Counted from the first letter of the stretch, positions 7,999 to 16,321 are shown. The stretch is DNA of 64,000 nucleotides from Caballeronia sp. Lep1P3 (GCF_022879595.1 NZ_CP084269.1:124001-188000), one strand, 5' to 3'. Program-made: numbers and translations. Notes: generated by a model from the letters alone, not told the origin.

Positions 7999-9285
7999 CT
8001 AGCAAATAACCTCCATCGTTTCGCCAAACGGCGCTTTCCGCGCCCGTGTCAGAGGCGTGGTTGACGCCCACAGCACCGGGTAGTGCGGCGCGACCGTCGG
8101 GAAGCGCCCAACCATATCTGTCAGATAGACCAGAAAGGCAGGGTTCATACCGTCTTCCGCGACTCGATTGAACGGGTCGACGAACGCCGTCCCGCCCCCA
8201 CCACGCACGGGCTTGATCTCTGGCGAGTCGCCTCGCTCGAAGATCTGCACCTGCGTGACGCGCGTGTCGCAATCCATCACGACCAGTCGCGCGGGCTTCA
8301 ACGAGTGGAAAACCGCGAGGATCTCCGCGTCAAACTGCGCCTGCGTCTCGTCGAACACCGAACCGCTGGAGTCACGCACGAAGACCGCGTCGCCGATCGC
8401 CGGTGTATGCAGCGCGGGCAGATAGAACCCGAGATGCAGATACCGGCGGTTAGGCGCCGCGAAGCTGTAGTCCGACGGCGACGACTGCTGGGCAAAGCGA
8501 TGCAGCACCGCGCGCCAGTCAACGATAGGCCGCACTGCCTCGCCCGCCATCGCCTGCAGGTCACCGGGAAGCTTGCCGCGCATCGCGGCCGCTTTCGCGG
8601 CTTGCGTGACGGCAACCTTCCACTCCGCCTCCTTTACCGGCTTGTCCGGACATTTGTAGGGCCGCACTTCGCCGAAAGAGCCGGGCTTCGCTGGCTGGGC
8701 GGCGGGCGACTGTCCCGGCGCGGTGCCGTTCTGGCCACCGGGCTTCGGAGTCTGCCCGCCGTTCGGCTGCTGCTGGTCTTGCGGACCCGGCTGCGGCTGC
8801 TGCGGCGGCTGTTGCGGCGGCTGATTCGGCTGCGGAGGCTGTTGCTGCTTTTCTTTCGCCTCCTGCGTCAGCAAACCGTAGACCTCCTCGGCCGACTTGC
8901 CCGTATAGCGGGGATCGACTAGCGCCCCTTTCGGCAGAACCATGCCTGACGACAAGACGATCGGGTTGATCGCGTAGTCACAGGCATCGTTCCATCGGTC
9001 GGGATCACGCGCGCCCTGACGCCAGCAATGGCCGTTGGCCACGTGCAGCACTTCATGGGCGACGACACCCCTAACTTCAAGGTCGCTGAGCGATTCCATA
9101 TACGTCGGGTTGTAGCCTAGCGTTTCGCCATCCACCCAGAACGTCTTGGTCGACGGATCCTCGCGAACGTTCAATCGGAGCGCGAGCGCCCCGAAGAAGG
9201 GTTGCGAGAGCACGAGCTCGGTCCGCTGCCGGGCAATGCGCGGATGGACCGCGCTACTGCCCAACACCACATCGTTGCGGTCCAT
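7999..9285 (-). CDS. VWA-like/putative metallopeptidase protein (DUF2201)
   Basis: This 428-residue protein has an N-terminal putative metallopeptidase domain with the zinc motif HEVLH at residues 77-81, followed by GHCWRQGARDPDRWNDACDY. A long Pro/Gln/Gly linker lies at about residues 155-215. The C-terminal VWA-like domain opens with the MIDAS-like VFVRDSSGSV (DxSxS). This is the domain order of the DUF2201 N-terminal plus C-terminal families. It lies 3' of a DUF3150 gene and a MoxR ATPase, the usual partner of VWA proteins, so a MoxR-VWA chaperone or remodelling complex is inferred. The start has AAGGGGG upstream. Substrates are unknown. Confidence 0.75.
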   Translation of the reverse strand: MDRNDVVLGSSAVHPRIARQRTELVLSQPFFGALALRLNVREDPSTKTFWVDGETLGYNPTYMESLSDLEVRGVVAHEVLHVANGHCWRQGARDPDRWNDACDYAINPIVLSSGMVLPKGALVDPRYTGKSAEEVYGLLTQEAKEKQQQPPQPNQPPQQPPQQPQPGPQDQQQPNGGQTPKPGGQNGTAPGQSPAAQPAKPGSFGEVRPYKCPDKPVKEAEWKVAVTQAAKAAAMRGKLPGDLQAMAGEAVRPIVDWRAVLHRFAQQSSPSDYSFAAPNRRYLHLGFYLPALHTPAIGDAVFVRDSSGSVFDETQAQFDAEILAVFHSLKPARLVVMDCDTRVTQVQIFERGDSPEIKPVRGGGGTAFVDPFNRVAEDGMNPAFLVYLTDMVGRFPTVAPHYPVLWASTTPLTRARKAPFGETMEVIC

Positions 9286-9294
9286 GACGCCCCC

Positions 9295-10209
9295 TTACGC
9301 GACGAGGCGCAGTTGGCTCGCGTGCGCCGATTCGACTTCCATCGGCTCCGGCTGCATGCCCATGAACGCGGCCATCAGCCCTTCAATCTCCTGTGCCTTG
9401 CTGGCCACCTGAGAACGAAGCACGCGGGAGTCTTTCAGTTCTGCGCCCGTGTGCACGGCCAGATGCGTCTTGGCCTGCTCGAGGATATGCGTGAGCTGCG
9501 GGTCGTTCGCGAAGTTGAGCTTCGGCAGCAACGCGCAGAGCTCCCGCACGTTGTTGGCGACGTCGAGTCGCACGTTGCCCGTCGCGTACAGCCGATTGGC
9601 CATTTGCGACACGGCTTCGTACAGACGCCGCACCAGGTCCTCGTTCGCGGTTGTGATCGAGGCCAGAACGTGCTGGTCCAGTTCGCTCTTGAGCGTGTTC
9701 AGCACGTTCGCCGGCAACTCGACGCCAAACTGGCTGGCGTCGGGAAACGGCAGAACGGCCATCTTCACGCCGAACTTCGTGGACAACTCAGCGAGGGTCG
9801 GATAGTCCGCCTCGTTGAACAGTCCGTTCAGTTCTTCGCGAGCCGCCTCCTTCAAGTTCAGGTAGTCGGTGAGGAACACGGATACCGCCAAGTCGAACTC
9901 GTCTTTCAACGAGCGCATCTTTTCGGCGAAGTCCATGTAGACCATCGTCGGCAGCAGCCGCACGCCCAACTGATCGTACTTCAGGGTGTGGTCGTAGAAG
10001 TACGAGCGGATACGGCCGGCGAGCGTCACGACTTCTGCGAAGCTCGGCGCATGCTCGGGCAACAGGCGTTTATTGAATCTGCCGATGCCCTTCGCGTGGT
10101 GCTTGCTCTCGACTTCCTGCGTCACCTTGCCGTCGAAACGGCGGGCAACCCAGGTGGAAATCGTGACCGAGCAGAGCATGACCTTCGATTGGATGGAAGT
10201 GATGTCCAT
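9295..10209 (-). CDS. DUF3150-family protein
   Basis: This is a 304-residue soluble helical protein starting [20 protein letters not shown]. The opening, the central [20 protein letters not shown] and the overall length fit DUF3150, a family I know from plasmids and phages beside MoxR ATPases. No catalytic motif is visible. It lies between the AAA ATPase (upstream) and the VWA/metallopeptidase protein (9 bases downstream), suggesting that the three act together. GAGG precedes the ATG by 6 bases. A strong intrinsic terminator lies only about 40 bases 5' of the start. Confidence 0.65.
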   Translation of the reverse strand: MDITSIQSKVMLCSVTISTWVARRFDGKVTQEVESKHHAKGIGRFNKRLLPEHAPSFAEVVTLAGRIRSYFYDHTLKYDQLGVRLLPTMVYMDFAEKMRSLKDEFDLAVSVFLTDYLNLKEAAREELNGLFNEADYPTLAELSTKFGVKMAVLPFPDASQFGVELPANVLNTLKSELDQHVLASITTANEDLVRRLYEAVSQMANRLYATGNVRLDVANNVRELCALLPKLNFANDPQLTHILEQAKTHLAVHTGAELKDSRVLRSQVASKAQEIEGLMAAFMGMQPEPMEVESAHASQLRLVA

Positions 10210-10247
10210 GAGAAACCTCGTAGAAATGGAATGGATGAAGCAAAACG

Positions 10248-10283
10248 AAAAAGGCCCTGTGCGTCCGAAGACACGACAGGGCC
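10248..10283 (-). terminator. Intrinsic terminator/attenuator before the DUF3150 gene
   Basis: The perfect stem GGCCCTGT/ACAGGGCC is followed by a T-run on the minus strand. It lies between the MoxR stop and the DUF3150 start, so some read-through or an unseen promoter is needed for the downstream gene. Confidence 0.85.
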
Positions 10284-10326
10284 AACATGGGTGATGCAGA
10301 GAAAGCAGATGTGTGGGGAAAGCGTC

Positions 10327-11352
10327 TTACTCGCCGCGGATGATCTTGCCGATCTCCCCGCCTTGCGCGCCGATGAAGGCATACGAGTTTTGGATCTGCG
10401 GCGTGCGTTGGACAGCGTCTCGCACCAGCAGCGCCGCGAACTCGCGGTGCCCTTCACCGATCAGACGCTCGGTGTAGCGCACGACGCGATCGAAGTTGTT
10501 TTCGTTCGCGCGTGCCGCAAGCGCTGCCGCGATCGCATACAACGCCGAAGGCGTCGTCGGGATCATGGCCGTATCGGGCGCGAGAAGAATCGCGTCCGGG
10601 TTCGGCAGCTCGCGGAAGATCTGGAGGAACGCGACCAGTTCCGTCGCGGCACCCTCTCCGACCGAACCGGCGTAGGAAATGTGCTCCAGGTGCTTGGGGA
10701 CTACATCCATGGTTTTCGCCACGAACCCCCAGCTACGCGGGCTCGGCGCGTTCTCGATATCGCGCGACGTCTTCTGCACGGACAGCAAGTCCGGACGGAA
10801 GCGCAGGAACGCGATGAGCGCGGGCGGGATGTTTTCGCGCACGGCCCACTGCGTCCAGTCGTCGATGGTCGGCTCCAGCTCGACCACCGTGGCGAAACGC
10901 GAGATCACCGGATCGAGAATCCCGGAGACACCCGCGTTGTCGGTCCGGCGGTTCGTGGCCGCGAGGAACGTGACCTGCGGCGGCAGGACGTGCTCGCCGA
11001 CGCGCCGCGCGAGCAGCAACTGCATCTTCGCGGCTTGCACAGCGGGCGAGGCCTGCCCGAGGTCGTCCAGAAACCAGATCAGCGGGCGTCTGGCCGTCAT
11101 CGCACGTTCCAAGTCCCCGAACGGCAGGAACTTGGCGGTCGTGCCATCGGGCGAGGGAAACGGCAACCCTTTCGAGTCGGTCGGATCCTCGACCACCGGG
11201 TGGCTGATGAGCAGTTCGTGATCAGTCGCGTGCGCGGTCTGTTCGACGATGTCGCTCTTGCCGATGCCGGGGCGGCCAGTGATGAGCACCGGCAGGCGCT
11301 TCGGCACGTACAGCGAGAGGAGTTCGGTGAGTTGAGCGGGCGTGACTTTCAT
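10327..11352 (-). CDS. MoxR-type AAA ATPase
   Basis: This 341-residue ATPase has Walker A GRPGIGKS at residues 26-33 and Walker B IWFLDDLGQA near residues 90-99. The sensor-1 region is FLAATNRR and the arginine-finger region GILDPVISRF, all in the order expected of MoxR/RavA-like AAA+ proteins. Such ATPases usually work with VWA-domain proteins as chaperones or maturation factors; the VWA-like partner is two genes downstream. The AGGAAG Shine-Dalgarno lies 6 bases upstream. Transcription probably begins about 120 bases upstream at the leader hairpin element at 11447-11485. Confidence 0.85.
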   Translation of the reverse strand: MKVTPAQLTELLSLYVPKRLPVLITGRPGIGKSDIVEQTAHATDHELLISHPVVEDPTDSKGLPFPSPDGTTAKFLPFGDLERAMTARRPLIWFLDDLGQASPAVQAAKMQLLLARRVGEHVLPPQVTFLAATNRRTDNAGVSGILDPVISRFATVVELEPTIDDWTQWAVRENIPPALIAFLRFRPDLLSVQKTSRDIENAPSPRSWGFVAKTMDVVPKHLEHISYAGSVGEGAATELVAFLQIFRELPNPDAILLAPDTAMIPTTPSALYAIAAALAARANENNFDRVVRYTERLIGEGHREFAALLVRDAVQRTPQIQNSYAFIGAQGGEIGKIIRGE

Positions 11353-11364
11353 GATGGCTTCCTA

Positions 11365-11420
11365 GGAGAAGCCCCATAAAGACTACGCCCGTAGGGACGT
11401 GGTCCCTGTGGGGCAAGATA
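11365..11420 (-). promoter_or_regulatory. GGG-rich leader hairpin next to the MoxR ribosome-binding site
   Basis: On the minus strand a GCCCC...GGGGC outer stem encloses GGGACCACGTCCC, ending next to the CCTAGGAAG ribosome-binding region. It belongs to the CCC-N-GGG hairpin family seen before many minus-strand genes. Confidence 0.55.
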
Positions 11421-11446
11421 TGAAAATGCCGGCTTGTAGCCGGCTG

Positions 11447-11485
11447 GGTCGATGCGTCAGTGACGCGGGTGATAGATGCAGTGTA
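11447..11485 (-). promoter_or_regulatory. Leader hairpin element 1 with -10 box (MoxR gene)
   Basis: On the minus strand TACACT (11485-11480) is followed by six bases, then ATCACC, the hairpin CGCGTCA-C-TGACGC and ATCGACC. The conserved flanks and position match the elements near 16409, 26278, 32484, 40141, 43938 and 46554. The start of transcription is inferred at or near the ATCACC. Confidence 0.65.
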
Positions 11486-11562
11486 GGGGTCGGGCGATCA
11501 GTCAATCCGTGCAAAGGTCACTAATTCATAGTGCCTTAAGCCATATCGACGGCCGACGCGAC

Positions 11563-11589
11563 GAAAAAAAACCCGGCACGTAGCCGGGT
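11563..11589 (-). terminator. Intrinsic terminator of the 11604-13121 gene
   Basis: The stem ACCCGGC/GCCGGGT has a five-base loop and is followed by eight or nine Ts on the minus strand, 15 bases after the stop at 11604. Confidence 0.9.
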
Positions 11590-11603
11590 GGGTTGAAAGT
11601 GAG

Positions 11604-13121
11604 TTAGCTTGCGCGCTGTTCAAGCGCCACGCGCGCATAGGCGAGCGTACCGTCGTTGGCGCGAAGCGATACCTGCAGATGCCGGATGGGGTCAGCGAGC
11701 TCATAACGCACGCTAGTGCCCTGCCGCACGCTCACGATCTCCGAGAAGCCTTCGGCGATCGTCCGCTCCACCCACTGCGCGCCGGTCACGACTGCACCGT
11801 CTTGCATGCGGATGCGCGACATTTCGGCCGCCTCGCGAGCGCGTGCAACCTCGCGGGCGACGCGCCTTGCCTCGCGTTGCGAGACCGACAGCGCTTCCCA
11901 CTCTGCTTGCTGTGCGGCGTCCATCCCCGCCAGTTGGAAGATGCCCCGGCGCCGAGCCGCAGCTCGAACGCCGATGAGCTTGATGCCGAACACCTCGCGG
12001 ACCGCTTGCTTGGTCGCGCGGTTGGCGTCGTCTGGCCGGTCCAGGATGCTGAGGAGATAGGACATGTCGGCCGTCTGCACTGCCTTCGCAAACTCATTGG
12101 CGAAAGTGTGCGTTTGCCTGCCGTGTTCGAGAATGGCCATTTGCGAGTCCAGTTGGAAGCGACGGGCGCTGATGCTGCCTGATTTCCGCGCCTTTTCGAG
12201 CTCCGCTAGCCGGTTGTCACGCGCGCTGTCGGCGAGCGTGCGCCGCAGCACTTCCGCAAACTGGCAGGTCGGCAGGCCGACATCGACGGGCTTCAGGTAC
12301 ACCTCGGGCAAAGGATGCGCTTCGAGAATGCCCTTCGCGTACAGCAGGTCGTCGACTTCGACCGTCGTTGGCGAGTGCGGCACGAGACCCATCAGCATCG
12401 CGAGCAGCGCGGCATTGTCAGAGGTGATCGCCTGCTTCGAATGGCGCATCACCGTTGCGAGCGGCACGAGCTTCGCAAGCGGCAACGCACCACGCAACTC
12501 CGGCACCCCGAGAAGCGGCTTGGCCCATTGCAAGTCGGAATCGAACTTCGACAACGAAGCGTAGTCATCGATCACCGCCTGCGGAACGGGCTTGCCCGCC
12601 GCGAGCGCGTAGGCCACATGAACCTCGTGCCGACCGTTGCTCTGTCGATTGTCCAGAACCGGGCCCGCGTAGCGAAACCCGAACCGGCGTTGCGACTCGT
12701 CTTGCAGCAGCTCGAACAAGTCCAGCCCGCGACGGCCGGTCTTAGCCGCCTCTTCGTTGGCTTGTGCCACCTGATCAGACGAGAACAGATACAGCGGCTC
12801 GCGCGCCAGATCAAAAGCCAGATAGAGCAGTTGCCAGTGCTCACGCCGCATTTGCCACGGCTTGAGCGCGGCGAACGACGGTCTGAAGTAGGCCGCGTCG
12901 ATTTCGTCGATCAGCGACAGAAAGAGGCTCGTCGCCGTCCCGGGCCGACGAACGGTCAGTGTGCCGTTATAGCGAGTAACGGATACAGGGTGGCTGAAGA
13001 ACGTGAGCGCGATCTCTGCCGCGTCGACTGCTCCGACGCGCGTGTCGTCTCTCAGAAAACGCAGCACTTCGAGCATCGTACTGAAGGAGTGGGCGAAGCC
13101 CGAAAAGGAAAGCTGATACAT
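11604..13121 (-). CDS. Hypothetical protein, 505 residues
   Basis: No family is recognised. The protein starts MYQLSFSGFAHSFSTMLEVL, with GAGG ten bases upstream. It has a globular N-terminal part (to about residue 160) and a helical middle. A charged helix around residue 400 (ALSVQREARRVAREVARARE-like) precedes a short C-terminal domain ending VALEQRAS. No membrane segment or signal is visible. It lies immediately upstream of the MoxR/DUF3150/VWA trio on the same strand but is separated from it by a terminator and a new leader element. It could be a further subunit of that module or independent. An in-frame ATG ten codons upstream is possible. Confidence 0.6.
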   Translation of the reverse strand: MYQLSFSGFAHSFSTMLEVLRFLRDDTRVGAVDAAEIALTFFSHPVSVTRYNGTLTVRRPGTATSLFLSLIDEIDAAYFRPSFAALKPWQMRREHWQLLYLAFDLAREPLYLFSSDQVAQANEEAAKTGRRGLDLFELLQDESQRRFGFRYAGPVLDNRQSNGRHEVHVAYALAAGKPVPQAVIDDYASLSKFDSDLQWAKPLLGVPELRGALPLAKLVPLATVMRHSKQAITSDNAALLAMLMGLVPHSPTTVEVDDLLYAKGILEAHPLPEVYLKPVDVGLPTCQFAEVLRRTLADSARDNRLAELEKARKSGSISARRFQLDSQMAILEHGRQTHTFANEFAKAVQTADMSYLLSILDRPDDANRATKQAVREVFGIKLIGVRAAARRRGIFQLAGMDAAQQAEWEALSVSQREARRVAREVARAREAAEMSRIRMQDGAVVTGAQWVERTIAEGFSEIVSVRQGTSVRYELADPIRHLQVSLRANDGTLAYARVALEQRAS

Positions 13122-13164
13122 GGTCGATTGCCTCGGAAAAATTGCGGGCAATCGCTCCCTGTCG

Positions 13165-13190
13165 GGTCGATGCCCGGCAAGGGTTAAGTG
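13165..13190 (-). promoter_or_regulatory. Degenerate copy of the leader hairpin element
   Basis: On the minus strand CACTTAACCC-TTGCC-GGGCATCGACC keeps the GCATCGACC flank but has a weaker stem and no clear -10. It overlaps the ribosome-binding-site hairpin region of the 11604-13121 gene. Confidence 0.35.
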
Positions 13191-13224
13191 CGCCGAATGG
13201 GCGCTGGATGAAGTTGAGAAGCTG

Positions 13225-13683
13225 TTACGCCGCGTCGATTAGACGGGCAATCAGACGAGCGAGCGACCACGCGTGGTCAGTCGAAAACACCTTCGCGCGG
13301 AGCAACGGCATGATCGCGTAGGTTCGGTCGAGCGAGTCGCTAAGCTGCGGTCGGCTGATGAAGTCGACATGAATAAGCCAGCCCTCGCTGTTTCCGATGC
13401 ACACGGAAACGGAGATTCGTTCGTATGACGACGGCTCGGGCCACGGTCTGCTGTGGCGCGCTCCGTACATGGCTTCGTTAGCGTCGTCCTGCAGGTTCGC
13501 GTGACAAAGCCACTCCGGTTCGAGCTCCGTTCCGCGCATGAAGCGGCACAGATCCTGGAAGACCTGATCGACCGTCTTGCCGTCGGTGTCCAGCCGGGCG
13601 ACTGACCTAATATCGACTGCACCATCGGCGGTGATACCGTTGGTGACAGCGCCCGACAGCACATCTGCGTTTGCTTGAGACAT
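13225..13683 (-). CDS. Hypothetical protein
   Basis: This is a 152-residue soluble protein of unknown function starting MSQANADVLSGAVTNGITAD. It has a compact alpha/beta look (ISVSVCIGNSEGWLIHVDFI) and a helical C-terminus rich in L, A and R. The Shine-Dalgarno AGGAG lies 6 bases before the ATG. An intrinsic terminator stands about 15 bases 5' of the start, so expression needs read-through or a hidden promoter. No motif suggests an activity. Confidence 0.6.
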   Translation of the reverse strand: MSQANADVLSGAVTNGITADGAVDIRSVARLDTDGKTVDQVFQDLCRFMRGTELEPEWLCHANLQDDANEAMYGARHSRPWPEPSSYERISVSVCIGNSEGWLIHVDFISRPQLSDSLDRTYAIMPLLRAKVFSTDHAWSLARLIARLIDAA

Positions 13684-13696
13684 AACCAGCTCCTGA

Positions 13697-13723
13697 AAAT
13701 AAAAAGCGCGCCCGAAGGCGCGC
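13697..13723 (-). terminator. Intrinsic terminator directly before the 13683 start
   Basis: The stem GCGCGCC/GGCGCGC has a four-base loop, then a T-run on the minus strand, ending a few bases from the AGGAG of the next gene. Confidence 0.85.
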
Positions 13724-13740
13724 CAGAAAAGGAAAACGGT

Positions 13741-13770
13741 AAAAAAAACCGCGCCTCGGAAGGTGCGGTT
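13741..13770 (-). terminator. Intrinsic terminator after the 36-residue membrane protein
   Basis: On the minus strand AACCGCACCTTCCGAGGCGCGGTT (one mismatch) is followed by eight Ts, about 35 bases after the stop at 13803. With the terminator at 13697-13723 it makes a tandem pair. Confidence 0.85.
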
Positions 13771-13802
13771 TCGTCTTTGGACTCAGCTTGCGCTGCGTCG
13801 AA

Positions 13803-13913
13803 TCATTTGCCCCACTCGCGCTCGCGATCGCGCTTCTGTCCATTGTGGTTGGTCCACATGAAGAAGCCCGCGATGGAGAGGCCAAGTACTACCGTGAAGA
13901 TGGTCGCGCCCAC
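13803..13913 (-). CDS. Small single-pass membrane protein
   Basis: This 36-residue product starts at GTG: a hydrophobic segment TIFTVVLGLSIAGFFMW, then a strongly charged tail GQKRDREREWGK. The GTG lies one base after the upstream TGA, and AAAGGAG within the end of the upstream gene serves as its ribosome-binding site, so translation is probably coupled. The competing ATG frame hits a stop after nine codons. A terminator follows. Function unknown. Confidence 0.55.
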   Translation of the reverse strand: MGATIFTVVLGLSIAGFFMWTNHNGQKRDREREWGK

Positions 13914-13914
13914 G

Positions 13915-14379
13915 TCATTCTCCTTTCATATGTAAGAAGCCGGCATACCACAATACTACTCCAAGCCCGACAAGAGCGGCGGTCCCGACAACGGTCGGCC
14001 CATTCCAAGCAGCGGACGAATGTGCATAGCCAACGGCGCCGCCGATGGATGCCGCCGACAACGTGTGCAGGTAACGGCCATTCTGCTGCCGTTGATCCTT
14101 CGACGGATTAGCAATTGCGTAAAGTCTATCGCCCAGTCCGGGGCCCAGATCACGCGGAACCGGCACGACGTAAGTTCCGTCCGGATGGGCAGTCACCGGC
14201 AAGACATGGCCCTTATATTCCAAGGTAAACGACGGAGAACACTCGGACTCCTCCATCTTGCTGAGTAGCCCAAGTACGCGCGGCGCGAGATGAACCTGAC
14301 CTGATGTTGGATCGAGCGTAACCCGGTCCACGATCGTGGTGCCGGAGCTGTACTCGATTTTCACTTTCGCCAGCTTCAT
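13915..14379 (-). CDS. Hypothetical membrane protein
   Basis: This is a 154-residue protein with a soluble beta-rich N-terminal part starting MKLAKVKIEYSSGTTIVDRV and two C-terminal hydrophobic segments, near LSAASIGGAVGYA and GTAALVGLGVVLWYAGF. I chose the ATG at 14379 because it overlaps the preceding stop as ATGA; five extra codons upstream are possible. The last codons contain the Shine-Dalgarno of the 36-residue membrane protein. No family recognised. The N-terminal part probably faces the cytoplasm. Confidence 0.6.
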   Translation of the reverse strand: MKLAKVKIEYSSGTTIVDRVTLDPTSGQVHLAPRVLGLLSKMEESECSPSFTLEYKGHVLPVTAHPDGTYVVPVPRDLGPGLGDRLYAIANPSKDQRQQNGRYLHTLSAASIGGAVGYAHSSAAWNGPTVVGTAALVGLGVVLWYAGFLHMKGE

Positions 14380-14774
14380 CGACGACCTCCGCACTTCAGA
14401 TCAATGCCGCCGGCCAAACGTAGGCCGTCCAACATCGCTCGATAGCCCGCGGGCGTTTCGAGTTGCGTCAGGGCGACGTGGTTCTCACCACCGCCCGTCA
14501 GGTCGGAGCGGCCGCGCCGGGTTCTGAAGCTCAGCGCGACACCTGAACTTTCTTGACGCTCGAGAACGTCGACAAACAACGTCTCCGTGCGCAACGACAC
14601 CCGTACCGCGGCACCGCCGCGGCGCGTATCGGTGACGATTTCGTGAGCATGCGCCGGAAGACGCAAGTCCTGAGCAACACGTCGCAGAACGCGCGCCGCA
14701 TGACGTTGCAGAGCCGCTTTCGCGCCTGCATTGGCACTACTGCGGTCCGCATAGAACACTCGGGGAAATTTCAT
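14376..14774 (-). CDS. Hypothetical protein
   Basis: This 132-residue basic protein starts MKFPRVFYADRSSANAGAKA with GAGG 7 bases upstream. It has a helical N-terminus with many Arg and Ala (LQRHAARVLRRVAQDLRL) and a beta-rich C-terminal half. No motif recognised; the basic helix could bind nucleic acid, but that is a guess. An in-frame ATG at 14846 lies across the leader hairpin at 14802-14830 and is rejected. Coupled to the membrane-protein gene by an ATGA overlap. Confidence 0.6.
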   Translation of the reverse strand: MKFPRVFYADRSSANAGAKAALQRHAARVLRRVAQDLRLPAHAHEIVTDTRRGGAAVRVSLRTETLFVDVLERQESSGVALSFRTRRGRSDLTGGGENHVALTQLETPAGYRAMLDGLRLAGGIDLKCGGRR

Positions 14775-14801
14775 GATTGCCTCATTGCAGACGAGGCAGG
14801 T

Positions 14802-14830
14802 CCCTTGCGGGGGAGCCTGCCCCGCAAGGG
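14802..14830 (-). promoter_or_regulatory. Perfect CCC-N-GGG leader hairpin
   Basis: An 11-base perfect stem CCCTTGCGGGG/CCCCGCAAGGG with a seven-base loop lies 28 bases before the ATG at 14774. It is the clearest member of the ribosome-binding-site-proximal hairpin family. Confidence 0.65.
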
Positions 14831-14880
14831 TTGGCGCGGTTTTCACCGCGGATTCAAAAGATGCGTACTGCGATGCCCGG

Positions 14881-15165
14881 TTAGACGAATCGCGCCTTGT
14901 AAGCGTCGAGCGCAGGCTTCAAGCGTATGAAGCTCGCGTCGCCGTAACCGTCGCTGATTCGCCCAACCTCGGCGAACATATGCGGCCGCGCGCCCGATGG
15001 GTTGAACTCCGGGTGAGACACGATCGCCGTAAACTCGTCAACGTCGCCCGCTTGCGCAGCGACTTCCACCGGACGCATCCCGTAGAAGTTTTTGCCGTTC
15101 ACATCGTTGGTCGAAGCGTCCCAGCCGCTGGTCTGCCCGTGGGTGATCAACTGATAGTGGTTCAT
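14881..15165 (-). CDS. Hypothetical protein
   Basis: This is a 94-residue soluble protein, MNHYQLITHGQTSGWDASTN onward. Its middle has an ankyrin-like look (GMRPVEVAAQAGDVDEFTAI), reminiscent of a single ankyrin repeat, followed by a charged C-terminal helix. The ATG at 15165 was chosen because the frame upstream of it is antisense-like and overlaps the lipoprotein gene. No enzyme motif. Function unknown; a protein-interaction role is possible. Confidence 0.5.
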   Translation of the reverse strand: MNHYQLITHGQTSGWDASTNDVNGKNFYGMRPVEVAAQAGDVDEFTAIVSHPEFNPSGARPHMFAEVGRISDGYGDASFIRLKPALDAYKARFV

Positions 15166-15202
15166 TGATGGTTCATCCAGTCGGTCAAGCCGTTGCCGCC
15201 AG

Positions 15203-15664
15203 TTAGTGGGTAATCCGGTAGCCGGACCCATTTGAGACGAGAAACACCTGCTGACCAGCAGCGAACTGCTGATCGTCGACCTGTGTAACGACCACGGTCT
15301 GACCGTTGGCGCGACGAAGGAAGACTTCGACACCGCTGTGGCGAGACATAGCCGCGCTTACGCGCTGAGCCACCAACCCTGAAACCGAGCCGGAAAGCGC
15401 GCCAGCGATATAGCGGCCACTACCGTTGCCGATGACTTGCGAGCCCAGGAAGGCACCTGCCGCTGCGCTGACGATCGATGCAATGCCCGACGAGCCCGAA
15501 TTGCTCTCGATGGTGATCGGACGCACGCGCAGGATGGTTGCCTGCTCGAACTGGCCGATGCGTTGAACGTCGTAGCGCTGGTAGGTATCCGGTGAGCCGA
15601 AGTCCGCCGTGGCGCAGCCAGTCAGAACCGAAAGAAGCATCACGGAACAGAAAAACTTGATCAT
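15203..15664 (-). CDS. Lipoprotein with glycine-zipper segment (SlyB/Pcp-like)
   Basis: The product is 153 residues. A lipoprotein signal ends in the lipobox LTGC with Cys17. The middle IASIVSAAAGAFLGSQVIGN and YIAGALSGSVSGLVAQ has the small-residue spacing of a glycine-zipper 2TM segment, as in SlyB/Pal-family outer-membrane lipoproteins. A beta-rich C-terminal part follows (GVEVFLRRANGQTVVVTQVD). It is probably anchored in the outer membrane. GAGGTGA precedes the ATG at the right distance. In a conjugative plasmid it may stabilise the envelope or affect surface exclusion; that is inference. Confidence 0.75.
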   Translation of the reverse strand: MIKFFCSVMLLSVLTGCATADFGSPDTYQRYDVQRIGQFEQATILRVRPITIESNSGSSGIASIVSAAAGAFLGSQVIGNGSGRYIAGALSGSVSGLVAQRVSAAMSRHSGVEVFLRRANGQTVVVTQVDDQQFAAGQQVFLVSNGSGYRITH

Positions 15665-15696
15665 GGATCACCTCGATTGAATGTGAGGCAATCCAT

Positions 15697-15726
15697 TCCC
15701 GAAGGGGCTAGTTTGCCCCAAAGGGA
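15697..15726 (-). promoter_or_regulatory. CCC-N-GGG leader hairpin before the lipoprotein gene
   Basis: The outer stem TCCC/GGGA encloses GGGGC/GCCCC and lies about 30 bases before the ATG at 15664. Confidence 0.55.
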
Positions 15727-15763
15727 AGAGAAGCGGGAAGTACGCAGCGTCAAGCTACGTGAG

Positions 15764-15898
15764 TCAGTGGGTGAACGAGGCGATTGCCGTCGAGACGTAC
15801 ACAACGACAACGAGAAACGACAGCATCTTCCAGGCTTCCGCGTCCTGCTTGGCGTACCAGGCGAGGCTGCTGAGAGCGTGTTTGATCATCGGAAACAT
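15764..15898 (-). CDS. Small membrane protein
   Basis: This is a 44-residue product, MFPMIKHALSSLAWYAKQDA with an amphipathic N-terminal part, then one membrane span MLSFLVVVVYVSTAIASF. AGGAG sits 7 bases before the ATG. The base order shows codon-like periodicity and the gene stands in a run of small genes, each with its own hairpin leader. Function unknown; it could be a small envelope or toxin-like peptide. Confidence 0.55.
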   Translation of the reverse strand: MFPMIKHALSSLAWYAKQDAEAWKMLSFLVVVVYVSTAIASFTH

Positions 15899-16015
15899 GG
15901 GCAACTCCTGAGAAAGGTAGGAGCCGCCCTCGATGGGCGGCTCCCATCAAGGAAAGATTTGGATCTGAAGAAACGGCGTCCAGCGAACTGCACTGGACGC
16001 GTCATTTACGAAGAC

Positions 16016-16261
16016 CTACGAGGCGGTATGGCTGAGGTGATGCAGTCTGACACGACCGCTTTGCACCAAATGCCGTTCGGCTTGATGGTTGAGCGAATAG
16101 TCCCAATCCACCATCGCCGTGCCGTCGCTCCACACCGAATGAATGCGTCCGGTGTAAAGCTGCGGCGGGTTGGCCTCGACGTCTTGACCGACCACACGCT
16201 GATTCGCCATGAAACCGTTCTTGCTGGAAACTTTGACGACAGGTGCGAGATTCCGAGACAT
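16016..16261 (-). CDS. Small hypothetical protein, SH3/Tudor-like look
   Basis: This is an 81-residue soluble protein starting MSRNLAPVVKVSSKNGFMAN. The stretch LYTGRIHSVWSDGTAMVDWD resembles a small beta-barrel (SH3, Tudor or KOW type), but no family match is claimed. GGAG lies 7 bases before the ATG at 16261. The leader contains a CCC-N-GGG hairpin (16293-16319), then further upstream a terminator and leader hairpin element 5. Confidence 0.55.
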   Translation of the reverse strand: MSRNLAPVVKVSSKNGFMANQRVVGQDVEANPPQLYTGRIHSVWSDGTAMVDWDYSLNHQAERHLVQSGRVRLHHLSHTAS

Positions 16262-16321
16262 AGACAACTCCAAAAAAATAATGGGAGCTGTCTCCCGGAG
16301 GGATAGGCTCCCAACGGGACG

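Noticed and set aside
9202..11379. 725-residue plus-strand open frame opposite the MoxR and DUF3150 genes
   Set aside because: Arg/His-rich mirror of GC-rich coding DNA; the minus-strand proteins have clear motifs and ribosome-binding sites.
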